The notes below the pieces were generated by a model, which was given only the letters and a program-made list of their open reading frames with translations, ran no database searches and was not told where the DNA came from. Positions 16,694-26,706 of a stretch of DNA of 64,000 nt are shown in pieces; position 1 is the stretch's first letter; each line of letters starts with the position of its first letter. The stretch spans positions 682,001-746,000 of the forward strand of contig JARUPY010000398.1 in assembly GCA_029817715.1 (NCBI GenBank), read 5' to 3'. This DNA is from Melastoma dodecandrum. Lineage: Eukaryota; Streptophyta; Magnoliopsida; Myrtales; Melastomataceae. The position numbers were made by a program, and so were the translations under genes.

Positions 16694-17311
16694 ATGAATG
16701 CTGATCCGCCCAACCTCCCGCTTCCCGTCGACCGCCTCGAGGCGCTGGGGCGAAAGTCGCCACGTCGAAAGCCTGAAGGCGGACCGTCGGAACTGACGGC
16801 GCGGCACAAGCTGCTCATCAGCTACATGACCGACGGATGCGGGCACGAGTCGATCTGCAAGCGCGTCGAGGTTGAGCGCCCGATCATGACCGACGAGGGC
16901 GTCGCTACCGTCAAACGCCATCCGCGCCCTCACGAGCCGCTCAGCCTTCTCGAGGCCGCCGATCTCCTCCGCATCCGGCGGCGCAACGCGCGCGAGCTGA
17001 TGACGCTGCCGGTGTTTCAGCGCGCCTACAACGAGGAGCTGAAGCGCTACCGCGAGGGTGAGCGCGCCGCGTCGCTCCGGACGCTTGTCGAGGTCCGCGA
17101 CGACCCGGGATGCGGGAAGGCTGCCGATCGGAAGGTGCGTGCCGGTGCAGCGCTCGCGCTTCTCGGCGAGGCGGGGAACACCGGTCCCACAGTCAACGTC
17201 AGCGTTGGGGCTGGCATCGTGCCCGGCATCGTCATCGACCTTCGCCCCGACGACGACGAGGTCGCGCGCGACGAAGCTGCGGCGCGCACCATCGAACACG
17301 AAGGAACCTGA
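16694..17311 (+). CDS. Phage-type HTH protein, possible terminase small subunit
   Basis: A 205-aa protein (start MNADPPNLPLPVDRL). It contains LTARHKLLISYMTDG and LEAADLLRIRRRNARELMT..PVFQRAYNEEL, the pattern of homeodomain-like HTH proteins that precede terminase or structural genes in phages, followed by a helical ERAASLRTLVEVRDD segment and a beta-like tail VNVSVGAGIVPGIVIDLRPD that recurs in small-terminase-like proteins. In phage satellites a small terminase redirects packaging of helper capsids to the satellite genome. No large terminase is encoded. The assignment rests on sequence pattern only; a plain DNA-binding regulator is the alternative. It begins the four-gene structural operon, 5 bp before the next gene. 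Confidence 0.5.
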   Translation: MNADPPNLPLPVDRLEALGRKSPRRKPEGGPSELTARHKLLISYMTDGCGHESICKRVEVERPIMTDEGVATVKRHPRPHEPLSLLEAADLLRIRRRNARELMTLPVFQRAYNEELKRYREGERAASLRTLVEVRDDPGCGKAADRKVRAGAALALLGEAGNTGPTVNVSVGAGIVPGIVIDLRPDDDEVARDEAAARTIEHEGT

Positions 17312-17316
17312 GACCG

Positions 17317-17598
17317 ATGACTGACACTTGCCCGATGCTCGACGCGCTCGTCGACCAGCACAACCGACAGCGGCGGATCGCGCGCCGCATCGCGTACGCG
17401 GCCGAATTCATCCCTGTGCCGGCACGAGGGGTCGCCAACGCGTGGCCGCCGACGACAGCTTCGATTCCGTTTGATGGGCGCCCCTCCACCGGCATCGATC
17501 CCAACGTCTTCAAGAAAGCGCCCCGCATCGGGGAGCTGAAGCACCCGATCGGCCTGCTCACCGCCATCGCCACCGGCCAATACAAGGCGACCCGATGA
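17317..17598 (+). CDS. Small phage-like protein of 93 aa
   Basis: Starts MTDTCPMLDALVDQHNRQRR. No family recognised. Its C-terminal IDPNVFKKAPRIGEL resembles IDASVFQRAPRIAEG near the N-terminus of the next protein, suggesting a shared short linear motif, perhaps for docking onto the same virion component. It overlaps the 1036-aa gene by 4 bp (ATGA), so the two are translationally coupled. Confidence 0.65.
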   Translation: MTDTCPMLDALVDQHNRQRRIARRIAYAAEFIPVPARGVANAWPPTTASIPFDGRPSTGIDPNVFKKAPRIGELKHPIGLLTAIATGQYKATR

Positions 17599-20500
17599 CG
17601 GATGCCGTCGTCCCGCAGGCCCAGCTCGAACTCTCCGAAGCGCCGCGCACCCAGATCGACGCCTCGGTCTTTCAGCGCGCGCCACGGATCGCGGAGGGGC
17701 TGCAACAGCTTGGATCGGGTGCGGAGGACCTCGCCGATGCCGCAGCGAAGGAGCAAGCGCAAACCGATCTCCAGCAGCAGCGCGTCACCCTTGACGCGAA
17801 CGGCCATGTGCAGGTCGCCAACCCGGCCAATTCCGTAATCGTTGGGCGCGCGGGGCAGGACTACAATATCGCTGTACAGCAGGGGACGGTGGCGCAGGCG
17901 CGCTCCTTGGTGACCCAGCAACTCGCGGATGCGCACCGTAACAACCCGCTCGACGTGCAGGGCTTCACCGCCGCCGTGCAGCCGATCATCGATGGCTTGC
18001 GGAGCAGTCCGAACCTCGACCCACGCGTCGCGAACGTCTTGGCTGCCGATGCGCAGGACCAGGCGGTCGCGCACCGCGACAACATCGCCGAGCAGTCGGT
18101 GACGACCGACGTCGCCATGAAGAAGCAGGCGATTCTAACCAACATCGATGATCTGAACGGCCGCTTGCGCGCCATGGCGCGGCAGGGCGCGACCGACACC
18201 GACGACTACAAGCTCGGGCAGGCGCAGCTCAACGACTATTACGACGCTCTCGGCGAGAACAAGCTCTACGGCTTCAGCCCTGATCGCATCGCGAGCGACA
18301 AGGCGCACGCGTTCGACATGCTCAACGGTGAGTTCGTCGTCGGCCGCATCGACGAAACTTTCAACCGCAAAGGCAGAGCAGCCGCCCTCGAGGCGGTGCG
18401 TTCGGGCATCGACAATAATCCGAACCTCGATGTCACCGACGCCGAGCGCAACGACCTCCACAACTACGCCATGAGCCGGCTCTCGTACCTGTCGGGCGAG
18501 CAGGCATCCCAGATCGCGGCGCTGAAACCGACCATCGAGCTGCAAAAGCAGGCGCTGCAGACCGGAAACAGCAGCATCTCCGACATCGAGGTCAACCGAA
18601 CCATCACCCAGCTTCAGAGCCTCGGCGCCGTGAAGGAGGCTGAGGACCTCGCTGGCGCGAAGCTGGTCGCGGATCGCACCACTGCGTTCCGCAACATGTC
18701 GCCCGACCAGAAAGCTTCAGTGCTGCTCGGCGCTGCGGGCGCTGGCGTAGGCGGCCCGGTCGCTTCGGGGGTGAACACCGAGCGCGGCGCGATGCAGTAC
18801 TTCCTCTCGAAGGGATGGTCACTAAATGCTGCCGCCGGCATCGTCGGCAACTTGCTTCCGGAGAGCGGGCTGCGCGCGGGCGCCGTCAATCCGGGGGACG
18901 GCTCGGATGGGTCGGATTCGATTGGCATCGCGCAGTGGAACGGCCTGCGCGCCGCAGCGCTCAAGACCTTCGCGGCCGCCGCGGGCAAGCCGGCCACGGA
19001 TCTTCAGACGCAGCTTGCCTTCGTGCAGCACGAGCTTGAGACAAGCGAGAGCGGAGCAGCGGCGCGACTTCGCGCGGCCCAGACGCCCGAGGAGGCAGCC
19101 GCTGCCTTCGCGCTCGGCTACGAGCGACCGGCGGGCTTCCAGACCGGCGACATGACGAAGGTGGCGCTCGGCCAGGATCGCATCGACCAGGCGCGCCGGC
19201 TGGCGGGCAGTGGCGGCTCAATGTCTCCGATCGCGGACCGCGCCGGCATCACGACGGTGGGTCAGCCGTTCACGGAGGCTGAGGTCGCCAAGAACGCGTG
19301 GCTGGAGACCGCCTACCGGCAGACGGTTCAGATCGACGACGCATCGCAGGTCCGCTTCGCGAAGGGACAGTTCGAGGCGCTGGAGAACTCGATCAAGTTC
19401 ACCGGCAACCCGTCGCCCGACATCGTACCTCAGGCGGCAATGGTCCTTCAGATCGCGGACCGCTACCCCGACCAGCTCGGCACGCAGGCGACCAAGCTCC
19501 GCGCCGCGCTGGGCGGCGAGCGCGCCGGGTTCGCGGCGGCCTCGTCTCCCGACGGCGGGGCCACGCTTCTTGATCAGGTCAACGATCTCGCCCGCAGCGG
19601 CAATCTCTTTGCGACCTCTCTGGCCGAGCACACGAAGGCCGGGATCGAGACCGGCCGCAAGCTGCTTGCCGAAAATCCCTACGAGTACGGACGCCAAGCG
19701 CAGGTGCTCGCGAACAGACCCGTTCCGATCCCGACCGCGCCGCCGACTGATGGCCAGCCCTCGACGCTTTCCCAGGCGATCGGGCAGCGCTTCGCCGCTA
19801 CGTCGATGATGCAGGCCGCCTTTAAGTCGCCGCCGCGCGGGATCTTCGACAACGCGGACCTTCCGCAGGTGAAGACGCTGATGACTTCCGGCACGATTGA
19901 CCAGCGGCTCGAGCTGGCGAGCGCGATCGCCAATGGTCACGCGCCGCAACCGATCCTGCAAGCCACCCTGCGCCAGCTCGGCGACGCCAAGGAAACGCAG
20001 CCCCTCGTTGTCGCCGGCGACCTCATGGGCAAAAACCCGGTCGCGGCGCACGCTGTCCTACAGGGCCAGCAGATCATGCAGACCGAGCCGAAGTTCGCGC
20101 CGAACAAGGACGACTTCCCCACCGAATTCGAAAAAGCGATCCCGACCAACGATCTGCCGCTTTCGGTCACTCGCAAGACGTTCGACGCCGGGATCCAGGC
20201 CTACTACGCCAAGCTATCGGCCGACGCCGGCGACACGACCGGCGTCCTGAACGATCAGCGGATGGCAACCGCCGTACACGATGTCACGGGCGGCATCGTC
20301 ACGTGGCGCGATTCCAAGGCCATCGCCCCCTGGTACGGCGCGACGCAAGATCAGTTCGACGCGGCGGTGCGCTCGGTCACCGACAAGGACCTCGCGACCT
20401 CGCGCGGCTCGGACGGTGTTCCGCTGCCCGCCGCCGCTTTGCGCCCATCCTTCAGCGGCTTCCTGTCGGACGCATCGAAGTGGCGCCTGCAGAGCGCCGG

Positions 20501-20705
20501 CGACGGCAAGTACTTCGTCTTCTCCGGCCCCGACGCTGCCTCTCAGCGGCGCTACCTGCAGGACGTCCGGGGCGGCAATTTCGTTCTCGACCTCGGCGCG
20601 AAGCGAGCCGCGGTCGAGAGCATGGGAACGGCTCCGCTCAATCCGTTCTCCTCCACGCCCGGCTCGCAATACATGTCCATTCCGCCGATGGCGGGGCCGC
20701 TCTGA
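17595..20705 (+). CDS. Virion-associated lysozyme / internal (ejection) protein
   Basis: A 1036-aa protein. Residues about 396-520 match the phage tail-lysozyme fold: MQYFLSKGWSLNAAAGIVGN, the likely catalytic Glu423 in LLPESGL, and the DSIGIAQWNG segment seen in peptidoglycan-degrading virion proteins. The remainder is mostly alpha-helical with coiled-coil-like regions (about 60-330) and no signal peptide, like the long internal virion proteins of podoviruses that are ejected and form a conduit through the envelope. It would open the cell wall locally during DNA entry. Coupled to both neighbours: 4-bp overlap upstream, 1-bp overlap with the 1984-aa gene downstream. Confidence 0.8.
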   Translation: MTDAVVPQAQLELSEAPRTQIDASVFQRAPRIAEGLQQLGSGAEDLADAAAKEQAQTDLQQQRVTLDANGHVQVANPANSVIVGRAGQDYNIAVQQGTVAQARSLVTQQLADAHRNNPLDVQGFTAAVQPIIDGLRSSPNLDPRVANVLAADAQDQAVAHRDNIAEQSVTTDVAMKKQAILTNIDDLNGRLRAMARQGATDTDDYKLGQAQLNDYYDALGENKLYGFSPDRIASDKAHAFDMLNGEFVVGRIDETFNRKGRAAALEAVRSGIDNNPNLDVTDAERNDLHNYAMSRLSYLSGEQASQIAALKPTIELQKQALQTGNSSISDIEVNRTITQLQSLGAVKEAEDLAGAKLVADRTTAFRNMSPDQKASVLLGAAGAGVGGPVASGVNTERGAMQYFLSKGWSLNAAAGIVGNLLPESGLRAGAVNPGDGSDGSDSIGIAQWNGLRAAALKTFAAAAGKPATDLQTQLAFVQHELETSESGAAARLRAAQTPEEAAAAFALGYERPAGFQTGDMTKVALGQDRIDQARRLAGSGGSMSPIADRAGITTVGQPFTEAEVAKNAWLETAYRQTVQIDDASQVRFAKGQFEALENSIKFTGNPSPDIVPQAAMVLQIADRYPDQLGTQATKLRAALGGERAGFAAASSPDGGATLLDQVNDLARSGNLFATSLAEHTKAGIETGRKLLAENPYEYGRQAQVLANRPVPIPTAPPTDGQPSTLSQAIGQRFAATSMMQAAFKSPPRGIFDNADLPQVKTLMTSGTIDQRLELASAIANGHAPQPILQATLRQLGDAKETQPLVVAGDLMGKNPVAAHAVLQGQQIMQTEPKFAPNKDDFPTEFEKAIPTNDLPLSVTRKTFDAGIQAYYAKLSADAGDTTGVLNDQRMATAVHDVTGGIVTWRDSKAIAPWYGATQDQFDAAVRSVTDKDLATSRGSDGVPLPAAALRPSFSGFLSDASKWRLQSAGDGKYFVFSGPDAASQRRYLQDVRGGNFVLDLGAKRAAVESMGTAPLNPFSSTPGSQYMSIPPMAGPL

Positions 20706-23700
20706 TGCTCGACCTCTTCTCCACGGACCTCGCGAACGCGCAATCGCCGCTGGTCGGAGCTGGTCCGGCCCGCGTCACGCCGCCGAGTATGGGCGAAGCC
20801 TACGCAGCGACGCGCGAGGCGAACGATCGCGTCAACGGTTTCGCGGCCGACCTCCAGAACCAGACCGACTACCTACGCGGGCGCATGGACGCCTTCACGT
20901 CGAAGACCGGCGTCGCGCTTCCCCAGCTTCAGCTCTCCGACGACGATGGCGGCTCGGCAGCCGCGATCGACAGCGCCTACCGCGGTTGGATCTCGGACGT
21001 GCGCTCGAAGGTGAGCGCGGTCGCGCAACAGCGCAACGATCCCACGCTCGCCGCCGGCTTCGGCGACAACGATATCGCGGCCGGCGGCATTGCGCTCGCC
21101 CGCTCAGCGGTTCAACGCCAGGCAGAGCTTCAGGGCGGCCCAACGGGCGTCGGCGCGATCCTTGGGCGCCTCGCTGGCAGCCTCGTCAACACGGCGACCG
21201 ATCCGACGAACGCGGTCACGCTGGCGCTGGCGCCGGAAGGCGGCCCGCTGCTCTCGTCGGCGCTGCGCATGGCGGGTGCCATGGGCGCGCAGACCGCGTT
21301 GAGCGACGCTCAGCATTATGCCTATCGCCGGCAGGTCGATCCCTCCTATGGCATCAGCGATGTCGTGGGGGACGTCGCCAGCGGCGCGGCGTCCGGCGCG
21401 CTGTTTGGTGCAGGCTCCGCTCTCGGAGGTGAGGGCATCCGCGGCGCGCTCGGCGCCGCCGCCGGTGGCGCTGTCGGCGGCGCGGCGCTCGGCGCGATCA
21501 CGGGTAGCGGCGCAATCGAAGGTGCTTTCGGCGGCGCCGCGCTACCGCTCGCGGGCGCCGGGTTCGGCCTGTCGGCGCGCACGCTCGGCATGTCGTGGCG
21601 CGCCTTCAAGGCAGCGCAACCCGACCTTGCCGCGAGTATGCCGCTCGAGGTGCGTGACGCCGGCAATGTCGCGGAGAAAGCCGGCGATATGCAGGCCCAG
21701 AATCCATGGCCGGGCACGTCTGGAGATGCGGCGCACGCTGAGGCCATATCGAAGGTCGAGGACGATCTGACAGCGGGCCGCGCGCCGGAGGTGCCGAACG
21801 CAGCGCAGGTCGAGGCGCAGGCGCGCCGCGGGCAGGTCTTCTATCCCGGTGGCGCGATCAACGTGCGCTACGATCTGGCGGAGATGAGCGACCTCGTCAC
21901 GTCGCACGACGCCGACTTCAACGTGAACCCTGCCTATCCGCCCGAGCTGCAGCCACGCGACCGCGGCGCGGTGCCGGCGCGCGACCAAGTGAACTCCATC
22001 GCGAACGATCTGCAGCCGGAGCGCCTCGGCCCCTCTCCTGAGGCGAACAGCGGCGCGCCGATCGTCGGTCCTGACGGCGTGGTCGAAAGCGGGAACGGAC
22101 GCACCCTGGCAATCGCGCAGGCCTACGACGAGGGGCGTGCCGGGAAATACCGTTCGTGGGTCGAGCGGCAGGGCTACGACACGACGGGGTACGACCGCCC
22201 GGTGCTTGTCGGCGCGCGCGTGACGCCCCTCGATCCGCAAGAGCGCGCCGACTTCGCGCACGCCGCGAACGGATCGGCGGCGCTACGCATGTCCGCAACG
22301 GAGCAGGCGCTGTCGGACGCACGGCACCTCGATAGCGGCCTCGTCGATCTCGTCGCGAGCTCGGACCTCTCGGCGGCCGGAAATCGCGACTTCGCGCGCG
22401 GCTTCGTCGCCAAGCTTCCCGCGGGCGAGCGCGGAGGAATGCTGACGCGCGACGGCTCGCTCAGCGCGAATGGCGTCCGGCGGGCGCAGGCCGCCCTCGC
22501 GGCGCGTGCCTATGGCGATCCCGGCGTGCTGACGCGGGCATTCGATCATCCCGACCCCAACATCAAAGCGATCGCCGGCGCGCTTACCGACGCCGCAGGC
22601 CCCTGGGCGCGGATGCGCGACGCGGCAACGCGCGGCGACATCGCCCCGGGCCACGACATCACGCCGGACCTCATGCAGGCGGTGCGCGCGGTGATGCGCG
22701 CGCGGGACGAGGGCCGGCCGCCCTTCGAGGTGCTGAACCAGGGCGACATGTTCCAGTCCGACACGACGCAGCTCGCCGCGCGCTTTTTCTTCCGTGACGA
22801 GGAGATGCGGCAGGCGGCCGGGCGCGCGCGCGTCACCGAGGCGCTGACGAGCTATGCGGAGGAGTCAGCGAAGAACACGACGGCGGGGCGGCTCTTCTCC
22901 GACGACATCGGCCCGGTCGACGTGCTGCGCCAGGCGACCTCGCGCACCATCGATCGCGTGCGCGACCTTCTCGACACGGGCGCCAAAGAGGTGCTCGCCA
23001 GCGCCCGCAAGTCGGACGCCTGGGTCGAAGGTGCGGCGTGGGATGTCCGCGCCTCGCTCGGCGAGGATCCGAAGTGGAAAAGCGCGTGGGACGAGGACCG
23101 GGTGTGGAAGCACATCCGCGACGTGTTCCCGGAGATGGACGATGTCGGCGCGCAGAAGATCGCGGATCGGATCGAGCGCCAGCTTACCGGGCGGCGAGCG
23201 CCTGCGCGGGAAGCGCCGCCGCCGCCGCCTGCCGCCGAGCCTGCCGTCGAGCCGCAACAGAGCGTCGTCGAGCGGCTGCTCGCCGCGGCGCAGGACGCGA
23301 ACCCGGGCGCGAACGACACGCGCCTCGCCGATCTCCGCGCCGCGCTGAAGGACATGCCGCGCGATGAGCAGGACGCCGTCCTCCACGACGTGGCGCTCGG
23401 CAAGCATCCCGGCCTGCACCTGATGCGGATCGATGACCAGCACGCGCTGACCGCTGCGGATCGCGCCGCGGTTTTCGATTTCAAGGGCGACCCGCGCCAT
23501 GTGCTCTGGCATCCGCCGCGCGAGGATGGCGCGATCCTGCCGAGGGTCGGCGGGGACATGGTCCGGAATCCGACAACGGGCGCCACGACGGAGGCGTTGG
23601 AGACCGGTACGCTGCGCGACATGCTGCAGCGCTACGACGTCTCCGGTGACACGAGCCTCGACCCATTCGCGCGTGCGAGCGGCATGGTCCTGGGAAAGAT

Positions 23701-26659
23701 GCTGCGCGAGACCGTGGGCGACACGCGGGTCAACATCGTCACGCCCGAGCAGATGCGCGTCATCGCCGCTGGCCGCATGCGCGTGCAGGACGGCGAGATG
23801 GTCGAGGCGTTCTACGACACCAAGACGCATCAGATCAGCATCCTCGACGATTTTCGCGACAACCCCGCCGAGGCGCAACGCGTGCTGCTCCACGAGGGGC
23901 TGCACGCCGGGCTGATGCACACGATAAACGGCAGCTCGGCCGCCGCCGAGGTCATGGATATGCTGCGTTCCACCGCGGTCGCGATGCACCTCGAGAACGG
24001 CGGCGAGATAGCTGACCATTACGGCCTGTCGAGCGTGCACGAGTTCGTCAGCGAGGCCGGCTCGAACCCGGAGTTCCAGCGCTTCCTGGCCTCGATGCCT
24101 GCCGATGCACGCCTCGTCGAGGCGTTCGGGCTCGACAACGCGCCTGGGCATTCGATCTGGGACGTCTTCGTGGCGGCCGTGCGCAAGCTTCTCGGGCTAG
24201 CCCCAGAGCAACACACCCTTCTCGATGCGGCCCTACGCGGCACGCAAGGCCTCTTCGCCGAGCGCGCGCGGGGCGAGCGCGAGGATGGCGCGCAGGTAAT
24301 GGCGTCGATCCGGTCGGCCAAGCCCGATCCCGAGGTCGCGCGCCTCGCGGCGGAGCGGGCGCGCTCGTTCGCCGATGCGAAAGACGCCATCGCCTATCGC
24401 ATCAACTCCGATCGCATTGCGCAGCACCCCAATGGGCCGCTGGCCGGCTTCCTCGGCATCATGACGCGCGACATACACGAGAAAGGCGGCATCAACGTCG
24501 AGGCCGTGCAGCAGGCCTACCAGGACCGCATGGCTGCCGCGGTCGAGAAGATCCTGGAGCCCTACGGCTCGAAGTGGGCCGGCCTGAAGCAGGACGTCGC
24601 CGGCATCCGATACGTCATCCGTGAGAACTTCGGCGTCGACACCGGCAACACGACGGCGAAGGCCGCAGCGGAGGCTTGGAGCACCGGCATCGACAAGTGG
24701 GCCACGGACGAGGCGAAGCGGCTCGGCAAGGTGTTCTCGCCGGCCGAAGACTGGCGCTTTCCGCAATGGTGGGAATCGTCGCGGGCGCAGAAATTCGGCA
24801 AGGCCACGCTGATCGCCGACATGCGGCGCGAGGTCGACGCGGGCGGCCTGCGCGTCTTCGATCCCGACACGCACGAGGAGGCGAACCCGCTCCGGCGTGC
24901 CGCGATCCTGGAAGGCGCGGCCGAGAAGATCGTGACCGATGCGTCGCTCGGCGGGACGCCCGGCGCCAGCGGGTCGTTTCGAAACGACATGCGTGTGTTT
25001 CGCTTTGCGGACGGGACGGCCGGAGCCGACGCCTATCTGCGTCTGATGGACAAGTATGGTGCCGGCCGCGGCGGCTATCTGCAGATGATGGAAGCGCACG
25101 TGGGCAAGATCGCACGGGAGCTTGGCCTCGCCCGTGTGCTCGGGCCGAGCTGGGCCGACACAGGCGAGAAGCTTCTTCAGGATGCGATCCTGGCCGACAA
25201 GAAGGCGCAGGCGGCGCGAGGGCCGCGCGGCGCGGCGCAGAGACTGAAAGACGCGCCGGGAGATGTTGCCGATGCCGCGATCGGCTGGCTCGAGAGTCCG
25301 GCGAAGGCCGAAGCTGTCTGGCAGCACATGAGCGGACAGGCGAGCGGCGTCGGGTCCGAGCTGATGGCCGGTGTGATGTCCGGCACGCGCGCGTTCATGA
25401 CCTCGACGCGCATGGGATCGGCGATCGTGACCGCGGTGCCGGCCGACTCGGTGAACTTCCTGATGGCGGCTCGCCATAACGGTTTGCCGATGGGGCGCGT
25501 GGTGTCCGAGGTGATGAAGACCTTCGTCGCCGATACGCACGAGCGGCGCGAGCTGGCGGCGCAGCTCGGCATCGTCGCGCACGCCGGCATGGACGCGGCG
25601 ATCGGCACCAAGAGGTTCGAGGACCAGGTCGTCGGTGAGAAGCTGATGAAGCGGCTCGCCGACTTCGTGATCCGCGCGCAGGGGCTGCACGCCTGGGATT
25701 CGGCGATCCGGCGCGTGTTCCCGATGGAGTTTCTCGGCCTGCTCGGGCGAAATGCCGGCCGGGCGTTCGACGACCTCGACAAGCCCTTCGCCGACTTCCT
25801 CGATCGGTTCGGGCTTAAGAACGACTGGCCCGCTCTCGCGCAGGGCCGGACGATTGACGCGCTCGGCGCCAAGTTCCTGCATCCCGACAGTCTGCCCGAG
25901 GCGACACGGGTGAAGCTGATGTCGGCGATCTATGACGAGCGGCAGTTCGCCTATCTGGCGGGCGGCTCGGAGCGCGTGCGCGCGACGTCGGCGAGCGCCA
26001 AGGCAGGGACGCTGGCCGGCGAGGCGCAGCGCTCCATCATGCTCTTCAAGAACTTCCCGATGCAGATGCTGTCGACTTGGGGCATGCGCTCCGCTCAGGA
26101 GGCCGGCGCCGGCCGGATCGGGACGCTCGCCACGCTGATAACCGGCATGACGTTCGCCGGGGCGCTGGCGATGCAGGCGCGCTCGCTCCTGCAGGGCAAG
26201 GATCCGCGCAACATGCGCGACCCGTATTTCTGGGCAGACAGCTTCCTTCAGGGCGGCGCCGCCGGCATCTACGGTGATTTCTTCAAGGAGGCGTTCTCGA
26301 GGTCCGACACGTCGCTGACCGAAACCATGATGGGGCCGCTCGCCGCGATCCCGGCGAGCCTACAAGGGCTCACCTCGGGCGCCAGGCGAGCTGCGGAGGA
26401 CGGCGAGAAAGTCAATTTCGGCGCCAAACTCTCCCGGATCATCTCGCAGAACATCCCCGGCGGGAACCTATGGTACGGCCGGCTCGCGGTGTCGCGCCTG
26501 CTAATCGACAACATCCAGCGGATGATCGACCGGGACTACGCGGCAAGCTTCGCGCGCCAACAGCAGCGAGCCATGAAGATCAACCACCAGAGCTTCTTCT
26601 GGGCGCCGGGGCAGAGCGCGCCGGGGCGCTCACCCGACCTCGGAGTGATGCTGCAATGA
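20705..26659 (+). CDS. Giant polyvalent phage protein with ParB-like and zincin-like domains
   Basis: A 1984-aa protein whose ATG overlaps the preceding stop (TGATG). Residues about 140-300 are a Gly/Ala-rich glycine-zipper-like hydrophobic tract (SGAASGALFGAGSALGG). Around 435-570 there is a DdrB/ParB-like domain (GPDGVVESGNGRTLAIAQAY). Around 1063 an HEGLHAG motif gives H1063-E1064-x-x-H1067, a zincin-type metal site. A C-terminal region from about 1600 includes FKNFPMQMLSTWGMRS and a hydrophobic helix near 1806 (LATLITGMTFAGAL), typical of long podovirus internal proteins. The combination fits polyvalent proteins, which are packaged in the virion and delivered into the host with the DNA. 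No RNA polymerase, MuF or methylase domain was recognised. Confidence 0.8.
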   Translation: MLDLFSTDLANAQSPLVGAGPARVTPPSMGEAYAATREANDRVNGFAADLQNQTDYLRGRMDAFTSKTGVALPQLQLSDDDGGSAAAIDSAYRGWISDVRSKVSAVAQQRNDPTLAAGFGDNDIAAGGIALARSAVQRQAELQGGPTGVGAILGRLAGSLVNTATDPTNAVTLALAPEGGPLLSSALRMAGAMGAQTALSDAQHYAYRRQVDPSYGISDVVGDVASGAASGALFGAGSALGGEGIRGALGAAAGGAVGGAALGAITGSGAIEGAFGGAALPLAGAGFGLSARTLGMSWRAFKAAQPDLAASMPLEVRDAGNVAEKAGDMQAQNPWPGTSGDAAHAEAISKVEDDLTAGRAPEVPNAAQVEAQARRGQVFYPGGAINVRYDLAEMSDLVTSHDADFNVNPAYPPELQPRDRGAVPARDQVNSIANDLQPERLGPSPEANSGAPIVGPDGVVESGNGRTLAIAQAYDEGRAGKYRSWVERQGYDTTGYDRPVLVGARVTPLDPQERADFAHAANGSAALRMSATEQALSDARHLDSGLVDLVASSDLSAAGNRDFARGFVAKLPAGERGGMLTRDGSLSANGVRRAQAALAARAYGDPGVLTRAFDHPDPNIKAIAGALTDAAGPWARMRDAATRGDIAPGHDITPDLMQAVRAVMRARDEGRPPFEVLNQGDMFQSDTTQLAARFFFRDEEMRQAAGRARVTEALTSYAEESAKNTTAGRLFSDDIGPVDVLRQATSRTIDRVRDLLDTGAKEVLASARKSDAWVEGAAWDVRASLGEDPKWKSAWDEDRVWKHIRDVFPEMDDVGAQKIADRIERQLTGRRAPAREAPPPPPAAEPAVEPQQSVVERLLAAAQDANPGANDTRLADLRAALKDMPRDEQDAVLHDVALGKHPGLHLMRIDDQHALTAADRAAVFDFKGDPRHVLWHPPREDGAILPRVGGDMVRNPTTGATTEALETGTLRDMLQRYDVSGDTSLDPFARASGMVLGKMLRETVGDTRVNIVTPEQMRVIAAGRMRVQDGEMVEAFYDTKTHQISILDDFRDNPAEAQRVLLHEGLHAGLMHTINGSSAAAEVMDMLRSTAVAMHLENGGEIADHYGLSSVHEFVSEAGSNPEFQRFLASMPADARLVEAFGLDNAPGHSIWDVFVAAVRKLLGLAPEQHTLLDAALRGTQGLFAERARGEREDGAQVMASIRSAKPDPEVARLAAERARSFADAKDAIAYRINSDRIAQHPNGPLAGFLGIMTRDIHEKGGINVEAVQQAYQDRMAAAVEKILEPYGSKWAGLKQDVAGIRYVIRENFGVDTGNTTAKAAAEAWSTGIDKWATDEAKRLGKVFSPAEDWRFPQWWESSRAQKFGKATLIADMRREVDAGGLRVFDPDTHEEANPLRRAAILEGAAEKIVTDASLGGTPGASGSFRNDMRVFRFADGTAGADAYLRLMDKYGAGRGGYLQMMEAHVGKIARELGLARVLGPSWADTGEKLLQDAILADKKAQAARGPRGAAQRLKDAPGDVADAAIGWLESPAKAEAVWQHMSGQASGVGSELMAGVMSGTRAFMTSTRMGSAIVTAVPADSVNFLMAARHNGLPMGRVVSEVMKTFVADTHERRELAAQLGIVAHAGMDAAIGTKRFEDQVVGEKLMKRLADFVIRAQGLHAWDSAIRRVFPMEFLGLLGRNAGRAFDDLDKPFADFLDRFGLKNDWPALAQGRTIDALGAKFLHPDSLPEATRVKLMSAIYDERQFAYLAGGSERVRATSASAKAGTLAGEAQRSIMLFKNFPMQMLSTWGMRSAQEAGAGRIGTLATLITGMTFAGALAMQARSLLQGKDPRNMRDPYFWADSFLQGGAAGIYGDFFKEAFSRSDTSLTETMMGPLAAIPASLQGLTSGARRAAEDGEKVNFGAKLSRIISQNIPGGNLWYGRLAVSRLLIDNIQRMIDRDYAASFARQQQRAMKINHQSFFWAPGQSAPGRSPDLGVMLQ

Positions 26660-26706
26660 TCTATGCTTTGCGCGGTGCCAGGTCGGGCGGCAAGGTCCGT
26701 GCGATG

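Noticed and set aside
24233..25882. A 549-codon minus-strand frame inside the giant phage gene
   Set aside because: No domain, no start context, and the plus strand carries continuous polyvalent-protein sequence.
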